A DNA stretch of 64,000 nucleotides, taken from Streptomyces globisporus (GTDB lineage: Bacteria; Actinomycetota; Actinomycetes; Streptomycetales; Streptomycetaceae). Below, piece by piece: positions 10,101-18,288 of the stretch. A program made the translations under genes and the position numbers. The notes below the pieces were generated by a model. It was not told where the DNA came from, did not search any database, and saw nothing but the letters and a program-made list of their open reading frames with translations. Numbering within the stretch: position 1 is the stretch's first letter; each line of letters opens with the position of its first letter. Location of the stretch: contig BMTG01000006.1 in NCBI GenBank assembly GCA_014649555.1, positions 248,001 to 312,000 on the forward strand. The letters run 5' to 3'.

Positions 10101-11384
10101 CCGCTCAGGGGCCTCGACCGCGCCCTCCAGCAGCCGGCGGATCCCCTCGGCCACACCGGCGACGGGGAAGTCCTCGTCGAAGACGTCCAGGGCGTGGTCG
10201 AGGGCGATCCGCAGCGTGCCGTCGCCCTCGTCGGCGTGGACCGTCACCGCCAACGCGTCCTGCCGGTGCACAGGGGCCATGATCGACGCCACCCGTGTGA
10301 TTCCCGCCGGTACCGCCACGGCCGGGAAACGCACGTACGACAGGGTGACGTCGAAGAGCGCGCGGACACGCCCGGGCAGCTCCCCGACCGTGCGCAGCAC
10401 GTCGCCCAGCGCGAGACGCTCATGGCCCCGCAGCTCGGCCGTTCTCGTCCTGACCTGCTCGGCGAGGTCCGGCAGGGAGGCGTCCGGGCGGAGGTCCACC
10501 CGCAGCGGCAGGCTGTTCGCGAACTGCCCGACGACCGAGCGCGTCCGTTCGTCCTGCCGGTTGAGGAAGGGCACACCGAGCACGATCTGCTCACTGCGGT
10601 GCACCCGCGCGAAGTAGGTGGCGAACGCGGCGGCGACGACACCGAAGGGCGAGCCGCCGCCCTCCCGTATTCGGTCCACCAGCGCGGCGTCGACGGAGAA
10701 GCCGTAGCGAGCCCGTCCCGGGCCGTCAGGGGCCTCGGCGCCCGCCGAGCGCGGGAAGAGCACGGGGACCGTGTCCCGGTGGGCGTCACGGTGGAAGGCG
10801 AGGTCACGTTCGCGGTCGGCCGAAGCCCGGTAGGCGGCATCGGCCTCCACCGCCACACTGTGGGAGAGCCGGGGCCGTGAGTCCTCCGCCGCGTCGCCCC
10901 GGGCGTACGCCTCCCACATCTGGCCGCTCACCGTGTTCAGGGCCCAGCCGTCGACGACGAGATGATGGGCCTTCAGCGCCAGGTGGACCGTCGCGGAGCT
11001 CTCCCTGACGAGCAGCGCGGAGACGAGTGGCGAGTCCTGGACGGTGAACGGCTCGGCCAGGAATTCCTCCAGCCGGGCGGCGACGGCCGCGGCGGGGTCC
11101 TCGCGGCCCGAGAGATCCTCGTCCGGCTCCCAGACGCCGGGCCATTCACGGGGATCACCGGACCACTGGAACGGAACGCCGTCCCGCTCGCCGAACCGGA
11201 TCCGGAACGCCTCATGACCGAGGAGTGTCCGGGTCAGCGCGTCGTGCAGCGCGCCCGTGTCCACGGGACCCGTCAGCCGCTCGTGCTGGACCACGTTGAA
11301 CTGAGGGTCGCCCGGCGCCCTGGATTCGGCCGCCCAGATGTCTTTCTGATAGGAGGTCAGAGAAGTCTCGCGATACGTACTCAT
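4164..11384 (-). CDS. Bimodular NRPS C-A-T-C-A-T-TE predicted to join Ser and Pro
   Basis: A 2406-residue nonribosomal peptide synthetase. Order and rough positions: C1 1-430 (HHLVVDGW near 139), A1 455-960, T1 975-1045 (GGDS near 1008), C2 1065-1500 (HHALLDGG near 1215), A2 1515-2030, T2 2040-2110 (GGTS near 2075), thioesterase 2120-2406 (GWSFGG near 2205, His in PGDHLTI). The ten specificity residues read DVWHFSLVDK for A1, identical to the serine code, and DVQFISQVVK for A2, close to proline codes of the DVQxIAHVV type. A condensation domain at the very N-terminus, with no loading module, suggests N-acylation of Ser by a fatty acyl-CoA. Product inferred: an N-acyl-Ser-Pro-derived bicycle. 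GGGGAG precedes the ATG. Confidence 0.95.
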   Translation of the reverse strand: MSTYRETSLTSYQKDIWAAESRAPGDPQFNVVQHERLTGPVDTGALHDALTRTLLGHEAFRIRFGERDGVPFQWSGDPREWPGVWEPDEDLSGREDPAAAVAARLEEFLAEPFTVQDSPLVSALLVRESSATVHLALKAHHLVVDGWALNTVSGQMWEAYARGDAAEDSRPRLSHSVAVEADAAYRASADRERDLAFHRDAHRDTVPVLFPRSAGAEAPDGPGRARYGFSVDAALVDRIREGGGSPFGVVAAAFATYFARVHRSEQIVLGVPFLNRQDERTRSVVGQFANSLPLRVDLRPDASLPDLAEQVRTRTAELRGHERLALGDVLRTVGELPGRVRALFDVTLSYVRFPAVAVPAGITRVASIMAPVHRQDALAVTVHADEGDGTLRIALDHALDVFDEDFPVAGVAEGIRRLLEGAVEAPERPALTLPLIGEEERGELARAARGPDVAHRTDRTLHELFEERAAVHPGRTAVVDEATGERIDFATLDARANQIARALRARGVGPDDRVAVLMRRGPDLPAALLGVLKAGGAYVPVDPGYPQERISFLLEDSRASVVLTSGETPPSGLDPSVVVLTVRELLRGPSGPVEPAAGPHHLAYVIYTSGSTGRPKGVMVEHRSVVNRLAWMQRRYPIGADDVLLQKTPISFDVSVWELFWWAAEGASVALLPVDGEKDPRDILRTVRSRRVTTLHFVPSMLGPFLDLLEESPALRADAASLRRVFCSGEALPPARVDQFHRVFGAYAAGSGPLLVNLYGPTEATVDVSYQDLPGDPAGAPQHRVPIGRPVDNTRLHVLDPAGAPQPAGLAGELCVGGVQVARGYLGREELTAEKFVADPFAAEGRLYRTGDLARLLSDGTLEYLGRIDGQVKIRGNRVELGEVQSALATVDGVRDAIVVDRDSADRSTYLVGYYVADLPLDDASLRAALAATLPGYMVPAHFVRIDEVPLTPNGKADRRALPEPTVTGASPRSAAAPRNDTERRLALVWAELLDVAEVGVHDNYYALGGDSIQMLRLRAAAEKQGLHFSLSDLVRNPTVAGLAAVVTEGPAAPPPGGYEPFALVSRVDVARLEGTPGIEDAQPLSRLQLGLIYHSRTEETSAVYRDVFQYSLTLPWQEEAFRSAFDRLVARHPALRSSFDLGTFSEPLQLVHDTVEGALSVRDLRGLPQQAAREEMAAYVAERRYHPYVFTDAPLHHFRAYVLADDSVELVLNFHHALLDGGSVANAVSELLQDHLHLTGAGIGAVPAVELPSAAGHVAAERASLESAESRAYWSRYLEGSALPQFDGFRPHEAPGSEGLITRRIDLPGELASAVEEFAREHALPVKSVLFAAHCLTLGLFTGTTDVTTGLVTHGRPDAEGAERIVGLFLNTLPVRLDTGRESLLDVARETFRQEQRSHPHRRHPLSAVQEELGVTVLDTAFNYIHFRQLSPVLALPGVRMDAFHAWEETNFSLLVNAVADPADGHLGLRMDYRGSVFTPGQATLYADRFLTVLDTLAHHPHERPDTALRAGAPDLAPVPAGAPAAPADVVTAVREQVEKAPDAVALVFGDDRWTYADLGRASDRVAHRLLALGASAGDSVGIAMDRSPETVAVILGVLKAGAAALPLDTDYPQERLAAMLEQARPLRVVAQRTQSELLPEGVPVLLADAALATPGGAGASDGVPLPAISPTSTAYVLFTSGSTGRPKGVAMPHRSLAQLIAWQNDVPSGAVGATTVQYAPLSFDVSFQEIFSTLCGGGTLLLLSGAERRDLPALLRLLDRERVERLFLPYVALQQLAETADALGLVPRALTTLISSGEQLRVTPEIRRLCAALPGVLLENQYGPTESHVVTRHTMTGDPASWPPLPPIGKAVPGSQVLVLDAELRPVPAGVKGEIHLGGVCLADGYLHQPELTAERFVPHPDGTPGRRLYRTGDLGVVLPDGSVVCLGRADAQVKVRGFRVEPAEVELAVARFGADHPGLAEVAVVARRREGNDSFLAAFLVGEREHTDLGQLGKQLRTVLPDYMLPSHYEWLPELPLTPSGKRDDASLRRITLTAGRAGDNTPPRDAYEHALAELLGELLQLPVPGVHDNIFDLGGTSLTAMRLVVLIEQRYGVTVPLSEFISAPTVAQLADRLRSGGVSAEFDPLVPIRSGGDRRPAFFVHPMGGNVLCYVRFAKYLRDDQPLYALQAAGVDAGTEPLRSVEEIAAGYVEAVRRVQPEGPYVIGGWSFGGFVAFEMARQLRSAGQEVARLVLLDTTALNPGRRLTTDDDALLGWFFWELLWLQRGGDSPLEAIPSGLGTLEEKFGFIARLAVEEGVLPAGSTGAVVRRLFHVYEANWRAAFAYRPAPVDQDMTLVHASEPLPEVLDSMHTAIESLHRDPANGWRERTRGELTVIDVPGDHLTIMEEPHVAHLAQVVTELIGE

Positions 11385-11471
11385 GGGGTCTCCCCTTTTG
11401 CCGGCAATCCGGCGCCCATCGCTCAGGTTGATTCGTCCGGAACGATAGGCATTCGGTGATCGGCGAAACCA

Positions 11472-11535
11472 CTACTCGAATGGGTAGGGGCCGGGTCACG
11501 ATACGAGCCGGCCGGATCGCTACCCGCTTGAGCAG
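11472..11535. promoter_or_regulatory. Pair of related 16-bp inverted-repeat sites in the NRPS promoter region
   Basis: Site 1 at 11472-11487 reads CTACTCGAATGGGTAG. Site 2 at 11520-11535, read on the minus strand, is CTGCTCAAGCGGGTAG. They agree at 12 of 16 positions and both follow CT(A/G)CTC-N4-GGGTAG, a near-palindrome. Centres are 48 bp apart. Site 1 lies just upstream of a possible -10 for the NRPS, where an activator would sit. Binding by the LuxR-type regulator encoded at 724-2019 is inference. Confidence 0.5.
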
Positions 11536-11690
11536 CGCCGATGGTGGACCCAGGAGGAGAACTGCGACCGCAGCTGTGCATGTGTTCACGCTTGCTTCAT
11601 GTTGCTTCTCGCGCATTTAACGGAGAGACATAATGGTGCGCGGAGCGGTGACTTTCGGTCATGTTCGTCTGGACCTGATGGAATTCGGCC

Positions 11691-11723
11691 ACGGTCCGTC
11701 GTGGGAATCCCACGACGGACCGT
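11691..11723 (-). terminator. Perfect 15-bp hairpin terminator after geosmin synthase
   Basis: Arms 11691-11705 and 11709-11723 are exactly complementary (ACGGTCCGTCGTGGG and its reverse complement) with a 3-base loop. It begins 31 bases past the geosmin synthase stop. There is no U tract, as is common in Streptomyces. It should separate geosmin synthase transcription from the NRPS operon. Confidence 0.8.
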
Positions 11724-11753
11724 ATTCCCCCGGGAGCCCTACGGCCCGGGATG

Positions 11754-14033
<2,280 letters not shown>

Positions 14034-14060
14034 CTACCCTTCGGCCATCCGGGGCACGCA

Positions 14061-14084
14061 CGATGACAATTAGTCACATCATCG
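14061..14084. promoter_or_regulatory. Nested palindrome upstream of geosmin synthase
   Basis: CGATGA at 14061-14066 pairs with TCATCG at 14079-14084. Inside it, TGAC at 14064-14067 pairs with GTCA at 14073-14076. The element is AT-rich compared with its surroundings and lies about 94 bases upstream of the geoA ATG. On the minus strand it reads TGTGACTAATTGTCATCG, loosely Crp-like but with the wrong half-site spacing. The binding protein is unknown. Confidence 0.4.
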
Positions 14085-14103
14085 GCACGTCGGGGGTGTC
14101 GGC

Positions 14104-14799
14104 TCAGTAGGCGGAGTCGACGTTGTCGATCGAGCCGTACCGGTCCGCGGCGTAGTTCGCGGCGGCGGTGATGTTGGCGACCGGGTCGGTGAGCTTCTTC
14201 GGGGTGCCCTTGACGTGGTACGCGTCGAAGGTGGGCTGGATCACCTGGAGGAGACCCTTGGAGGGAATGCCGTTCTGCGCGTTGATGTCCCAGTCGTTGA
14301 TGGCGTTCGGGTTGCCGCTGGACTCGCGCATGATGTTGCGGTGCAGCCCCTCGTAGGAGCCGGGGATGTTCTTCTTGTCCATGATGTCGAGCGACTCGCG
14401 GATCCAGCCGTCGAGGTTGTTCGCGTACTTCTTCGGCGTGACGGCCTTGCGCTCGGTGGAGCGGTTGGCGGCCTGCTTCTCGGAGCGCTCCTTCTCGGCC
14501 GCCTTCTTCGCGGTCGCCTTCTTCGCGGTCGCCTTCTCGGCGATCGCCTTGGCGGCGGCCTTCTTCGCCGCGGCTTCCTTGGCGGCGTTCTCCTTCGCGG
14601 CCTTCTCGGCCGCGTCCTTCGCCGTGGGGACGCCCGCGGCGGCGACCGGCTCCACGGAGACGGACGACCGGGTCGCGGTGGTCTGCGCTTCGCTCGGGCC
14701 GCCGGTGGCGGTTATGGCGGTCACGGAACCGGCCGCGACGAGCACGGCGGTGGCGATCTTGTGCGAGCGGGTGATGCGCAGGGTGGAGATGCGGGGCAT
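14104..14799 (-). CDS. Secreted lytic transglycosylase (SLT fold) with Lys/Ala-rich linker
   Basis: A 231-residue secreted protein. A signal peptide covers about residues 1-38. A Lys/Ala/Glu-rich repetitive stretch (repeats of KAAAK and KATAKK type) fills about 58-115. A C-terminal transglycosylase domain begins at YANNLDGWI, with the catalytic glutamate in IMRESSGNP and the typical GLLQVIQPTF and NYAADRYG motifs. It would cleave peptidoglycan glycan strands outside the cell, where the basic linker may hold it near anionic polymers. Such enzymes in Streptomyces act in spore germination and wall remodelling. It stands alone, between geosmin synthase and the kinase-fold gene. Confidence 0.9.
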   Translation of the reverse strand: MPRISTLRITRSHKIATAVLVAAGSVTAITATGGPSEAQTTATRSSVSVEPVAAAGVPTAKDAAEKAAKENAAKEAAAKKAAAKAIAEKATAKKATAKKAAEKERSEKQAANRSTERKAVTPKKYANNLDGWIRESLDIMDKKNIPGSYEGLHRNIMRESSGNPNAINDWDINAQNGIPSKGLLQVIQPTFDAYHVKGTPKKLTDPVANITAAANYAADRYGSIDNVDSAY

Positions 14800-14908
14800 G
14801 CGTGAGCTCTTCCTATGGGGGACGGGCTTCGCGGCCTTCGCGCCGCGTCGGCGGGTACCGGACCGTCCGGGCCGCGTTCGCCGGTGGGCGATCGACGCGG
14901 ACTCGAAC

Positions 14909-14945
14909 TCGGTGCCTGCCGGGATCCATGGTTAGCGGGCACCGA
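14909..14945 (-). promoter_or_regulatory. Leader stem-loop upstream of the transglycosylase gene
   Basis: TCGGTGCC at 14909-14916 pairs perfectly with GGCACCGA at 14938-14945 around a 21-base loop. It lies 110-146 bases upstream of the ATG, so it could be in the transcript leader. Streptomyces cell-wall hydrolase genes often carry c-di-AMP (ydaO) riboswitches, but the conserved ydaO core was not recognised here. Function unknown. Confidence 0.3.
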
Positions 14946-15144
14946 CATAGGAAGCAATGACCGCCTTTACTACGCTTCATCGTGAGATGCCAATTTATGA
15001 GCCATATGGGCGGTTCGTTACGCCGGACGGGAGGGCTCGCGTCTCCTACCGGAGGTCGTAGGTGATGTGGGTCTCGTGGCGGGCCTCACCCGCGAGGTGC
15101 CCCGGAACGACACAGGGTCAGCGCTCGGTCACCGAACGCAGAAC

Positions 15145-15190
15145 AGCGCGCTGCGGGACCGGTGTGTCGGCACCGGTCCCGCAACGCGCT
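15145..15190 (-). terminator. Hairpin terminator after the phosphotransferase-fold gene
   Basis: TGCGGGACCGGTG at 15152-15164 pairs with CACCGGTCCCGCA at 15171-15183, 13 bp with no mismatch. Flanking GC-rich sequence extends the stem to about 15145-15190 with one mismatch. It lies 85 bases beyond the stop of the leftward gene at 15275. Confidence 0.7.
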
Positions 15191-15274
15191 TCTTCTTCAC
15201 AGTGGTCTGGTCACTGTGGTTTTCGAATGGCGGGCCCCGCCCCGCCCTCTTGTCCGGCTCGGCGTCGTCCCGCC

Positions 15275-16411
15275 TCAGCGGGTGCCGACCGCCGCCCGCA
15301 CCGCCCGCCGCGCCATCGCGCAGTCGTCGTGCAGCCTCCGCAGCAGCAGCCGCTGCTCCTCACCCGAGGAGAGCGCCCCCGGACGGTCCGCTCCCGCACC
15401 CACCGCGGGCGCCTCCCGCATGGTGCGCTGCACCGCCGTCTCGTAATTCCGGATCTCGCGAGTCAGCACCAGCATCAGGTTCACCAGGAACGCGTCCCGC
15501 GCGGCCGGGCCCCTGGCCTGGGCCAGCTGACTGATCTGGCGGCGCGCCACCGGGGCGTCACCCAGCACCGCCCACAGCGTCGCCAGGTCGTACCCCGGGA
15601 GATACCAGCCGGCGTGCTCCCAGTCGACGAGCACCGGTCCGGTCGGCGACAGCAGGATGTTGGAGAGCAGGGCGTCCCCGTGACAGAACTGCCCCATGCC
15701 CTGCCGGCCGCCCGCGTGAGCCAGTCCGTGCAGCAGCTTCTGCAGATCACCGAGGTCACGGTCGGTGAACAGACCGAGCTCGTGGTAGCGGGCGATCCGC
15801 GAGGCGTAGTCCAGCGGCGCCTCGAACAGCCCGGACGGTGGCCGCCAGGCGTTCACCCGGGCGATGGCGCCCAGCGCTGCGCGGATGTCGGCCCGCGGCG
15901 GCGCCTCCGCCGGGTGCCGGGTGAGGGCGGCGACCCGGCCGGGCATCCGCTCGATCACCAGCGTGCAGTTCTCCGGATCCGCCGCGATCAGCCGGGGCAC
16001 CCGAACCGGGGGCCGGTGCCGGACGAACGCGCGGTACGCCGCTATTTCGTGCCGGAACCGCTCGGTCCACGCCGGCGAGTGGTCCAGTAAACACTTCGCC
16101 ACGGCGGTCGCCCGCCCGGTCGTTCCGACGATCAGGACCGAACGGCCGCTGCGGCGGAGCACCTGGACCGGGTTGAACTCGGGGCAGATGCGCTGCACGG
16201 AGGCGATGGCCATCCGCACCTGCGCGCCCTGCGGCCCGGACAGGTCGATCCTTCCGCTGAGCGGTCCGGCGCCCGGTCCCGCGGCCCGTCGGGCCCGGCC
16301 CGGACCCTGCACCGGTGCGCCGGCGTGAGGAGCGAGATAGGGCCCGCCGCCCGCGCCCATCGGGCGGAGCGGACGGGGCGGGGCGGACACGGAGGACGAT
16401 GCTGTGTACAT
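15275..16411 (-). CDS. Phosphotransferase-fold (APH family) protein
   Basis: A 378-residue protein of the aminoglycoside phosphotransferase/choline kinase fold. The catalytic loop HGDALLSN (Brenner motif HxDxxxxN) and the metal-binding VDWEHAG are both present, so it is probably an active small-molecule kinase; the substrate cannot be read from sequence. The ATG at 16411 was chosen because the frame upstream is Arg/Pro-rich and lacks domain similarity, and AAGGGA lies 12 bases before the ATG. It is divergent from the TPR regulator, with about 230 bases between starts. From memory this gene pair recurs in streptomycetes; that was not checked. Drug resistance should not be assumed. Confidence 0.8.
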   Translation of the reverse strand: MYTASSSVSAPPRPLRPMGAGGGPYLAPHAGAPVQGPGRARRAAGPGAGPLSGRIDLSGPQGAQVRMAIASVQRICPEFNPVQVLRRSGRSVLIVGTTGRATAVAKCLLDHSPAWTERFRHEIAAYRAFVRHRPPVRVPRLIAADPENCTLVIERMPGRVAALTRHPAEAPPRADIRAALGAIARVNAWRPPSGLFEAPLDYASRIARYHELGLFTDRDLGDLQKLLHGLAHAGGRQGMGQFCHGDALLSNILLSPTGPVLVDWEHAGWYLPGYDLATLWAVLGDAPVARRQISQLAQARGPAARDAFLVNLMLVLTREIRNYETAVQRTMREAPAVGAGADRPGALSSGEEQRLLLRRLHDDCAMARRAVRAAVGTR

Positions 16412-16553
16412 GGGCGAGACAGATCCCTTCGTGCGCCGACAAGGTACGTGCGCCAACCCGGCCGACGGCCGTTCGGCACCCTGGGGAGTACCTAGGGCTG
16501 CCGGGCGGGGTGGCGCACTCCTACCTGACAACGGGTCACGGGTGGCAGACCAT

Positions 16554-16583
16554 CTGGCGGACCCTGGCGAACCCTGGCGAATA
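16554..16583. repeat. Three 10-bp direct repeats phased by one helical turn
   Basis: CTGGCGGACC, CTGGCGAACC and CTGGCGAATA follow each other at 16554, 16564 and 16574. A weaker relative (GTGGCAGACC) starts near 16542. They sit in the divergent promoter region, 27-60 bases before the possible starts of the TPR regulator. The exact 10-bp period puts all copies on one face of the helix, which suits cooperative binding. Confidence 0.5.
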
Positions 16584-16609
16584 GTCACAGCGCATCTGAC
16601 AGGGGGTTA

Positions 16610-18130
16610 ATGTCAAGTCAGCCGAGAACCTGGGGGCTTGAAGTGACCGGAGAACCCAACACCCGCCTCAGCGACCTGTTCGGCCTGGCCGGCTGGTCCA
16701 AGGGCGAACTCGCGAGAATGGTGAACCGGCAGGCGGCGGCCATGGGCCACCCGCAGCTGGCCACCGACACCTCGCGCGTCAGGCGCTGGATCGACATGGG
16801 GGAGTCCCCCCGTGATCCCGTGCCCGAAGTGCTGGCAGCTCTGTTCACCGAGCGGCTCGGCCGTGTCGTGACCATCGAGGACCTCGGGTTCGGCCGACGC
16901 GGGCGTGTGGGGAAGCGGCGTGACTCCGGGACGGAACACAATCCCGATCAACTGCCGTGGGCGCCCGAGCGGACGGCAGCGGTCCTCACCGAATTCACGG
17001 GAATGGACCTCATGCTCAACCGACGCGGCTTGGTGGGTGCGGGCGCCGCGCTCGCCGCCGGCTCAACCATCGCCGGCCCCATGTACGACTGGCTGCACAG
17101 CGACCCCGCTCTGGCGGCCGACGCTCCACGGACCAACGATCCCCTGCACGCCGATCCCGCCGGTTTCGACCGGTACGAAGCCGCACCGGTCGGCTCCGAG
17201 GAGATCGAGGCACTGGAGCACTCGGTCGAGGTCTTCCGTGCCTGGGACGCGTCCCGGGGCGGCGGACTCCAGCGCAAGGCGGTCGTGGGCCAGCTCAACG
17301 AGGTGGGTGGCATGCTCGCCTACCGCCACCCCGATCATCTCCAGCGGCGTCTGTGGGGCGTCGCCGCCAACCTCGCCGTCCTGGCGGGCTGGATGTCCCA
17401 CGACGTAGGCCTCGAACCCACCGCCCAGAAGTACTTCGTCATCGCCGCCCACGCGGCCCGCGAGGGCGGCGACCGGCCGCGCGCCGGAGAGGCGCTCTCC
17501 CGGGCGGCACGCCAGATGGTGCACCTGGGCCGCCCCGACGACGCGCTCGACCTGATGAAGCTCGCCAAATCCGGCTCCGGCGACGAGACCCTGCCCCGTA
17601 CGCAGGCGATGCTGCGCACCATCGAGGCCTGGGCGCAGGCGTCGATGGGGCGCGGCCAGGCCATGCGTCGCACCCTCGGCGAGGCCGAGGAACTCTTCGT
17701 CTCGGACAAGAGCGATGTGCCGCCGCCCAGTTGGATGCAGATGTTCGACGAGGCTGATATGCACGGCATGCAGGCGCTCGCCTTCCGTACGCTGGCCGAG
17801 CACGACCCGGGAGCGGCGATCATCGCCCAACGCCACGCCAAGCAGGCGCTGGAGCTGCGGGTCAACGGGCGCCAGCGGTCGAAGATCTTCGACTACATCT
17901 CGCTGGCCTCGGCCTGCTTCATCGCCAACGACCCCGAACAGGCCGACCGTTACGCCCGGCTCGCGCTGGTGTCGATGGGGGAGACCTCCTCGCACCGCAC
18001 CTGGGACCGGCTCCGCGAGATGTACCGGCTCACCGGTCAGTTCGCCGGATACGCGGGCATCCAGGATCTGCGCGAGGAGATCGAACTGTCGCTGCCGAGC
18101 CAGAAGAAGGCCAGGGGCACGCAGATCTGA
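16610..18130 (+). CDS. Helix-turn-helix/TPR regulator, NsdA-like
   Basis: A protein of up to 506 residues with an N-terminal XRE-like DNA-binding part (RLSDLFGLAGWSKGELARMVNRQ and the following WIDMGESPRDP). Near residue 134 is an RRGLVGAGAALAAGS segment, followed by a long helical TPR-like C-terminal part. The architecture resembles NsdA, a known negative regulator of differentiation and antibiotic production in Streptomyces; the assignment is from memory of the family. ATG 16610 has AGGGGG too close (3-4 bases). GTG 16643, preceded by TGGGGG at a better distance, gives MTGEPNTRLSD and is the likelier start. Divergent from the APH-fold gene. Confidence 0.8.
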   Translation: MSSQPRTWGLEVTGEPNTRLSDLFGLAGWSKGELARMVNRQAAAMGHPQLATDTSRVRRWIDMGESPRDPVPEVLAALFTERLGRVVTIEDLGFGRRGRVGKRRDSGTEHNPDQLPWAPERTAAVLTEFTGMDLMLNRRGLVGAGAALAAGSTIAGPMYDWLHSDPALAADAPRTNDPLHADPAGFDRYEAAPVGSEEIEALEHSVEVFRAWDASRGGGLQRKAVVGQLNEVGGMLAYRHPDHLQRRLWGVAANLAVLAGWMSHDVGLEPTAQKYFVIAAHAAREGGDRPRAGEALSRAARQMVHLGRPDDALDLMKLAKSGSGDETLPRTQAMLRTIEAWAQASMGRGQAMRRTLGEAEELFVSDKSDVPPPSWMQMFDEADMHGMQALAFRTLAEHDPGAAIIAQRHAKQALELRVNGRQRSKIFDYISLASACFIANDPEQADRYARLALVSMGETSSHRTWDRLREMYRLTGQFAGYAGIQDLREEIELSLPSQKKARGTQI

Positions 18131-18153
18131 ACCGGCCCCCACGCGCCGCTCGG

Positions 18154-18288
18154 CGCTCCTTCACCCCCTGATACGTCCGTGCCTCTGCACGCGCCGGCAC
18201 ACAGCGCTTGCTCCTTCAGGCACTGACACAGGGCGCGCTCCTGCACGCGCTGACGCGCAGTCCGCGTTCCCTCACGCCCCGATACGGG
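18154..18288. repeat. Five degenerate ~28-bp tandem repeats
   Basis: Units related to CTCCTKCACGCGCTGAYACG start near 18156, 18182, 18211, 18238 and 18266 (steps of 26-29 bases). The first and last units agree best (CTCCTTCACCCCCTGATACG and TTCCCTCACGCCCCGATACG). They fill the gap between two convergent genes and run into the last codons of the phosphatase gene. Too degenerate and too closely packed for a CRISPR. Confidence 0.4.

Larger units (their letters stand above)
11385..11753. other. Intergenic region between NRPS and geosmin synthase genes
   Basis: A 369-base stretch without a gene. Reading leftward it holds the geosmin synthase terminator, two related 16-bp near-palindromes and the NRPS promoter and ribosome site. 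A plausible leftward -10 (TATCGT) is at 11447-11442, about 24 bases downstream of the nearer palindrome. Open frames across it are rich in Arg and Pro and look non-coding. Confidence 0.6.
14800..15274. other. Gene-free region upstream of the transglycosylase
   Basis: A 475-base stretch. It contains the leader of the transglycosylase gene with one stem-loop (14909-14945), an AT-rich patch around 14940-15010 that may hold its promoter, and the terminator of the kinase-fold gene (15145-15190). No convincing coding frame was seen on either strand. Confidence 0.6.

Noticed and set aside
14800-15060. A c-di-AMP riboswitch before the transglycosylase
   Set aside because: The context fits, but the conserved ydaO core could not be traced by eye. 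Only a plain stem-loop is supported.
15275-16411. An aminoglycoside resistance gene
   Set aside because: The APH fold is shared by many kinases, and the neighbour is a developmental-type regulator rather than a resistance or transfer gene.
18154-18288. A CRISPR array
   Set aside because: Units are degenerate, adjoin without unique spacers of constant size, and no cas gene is nearby.
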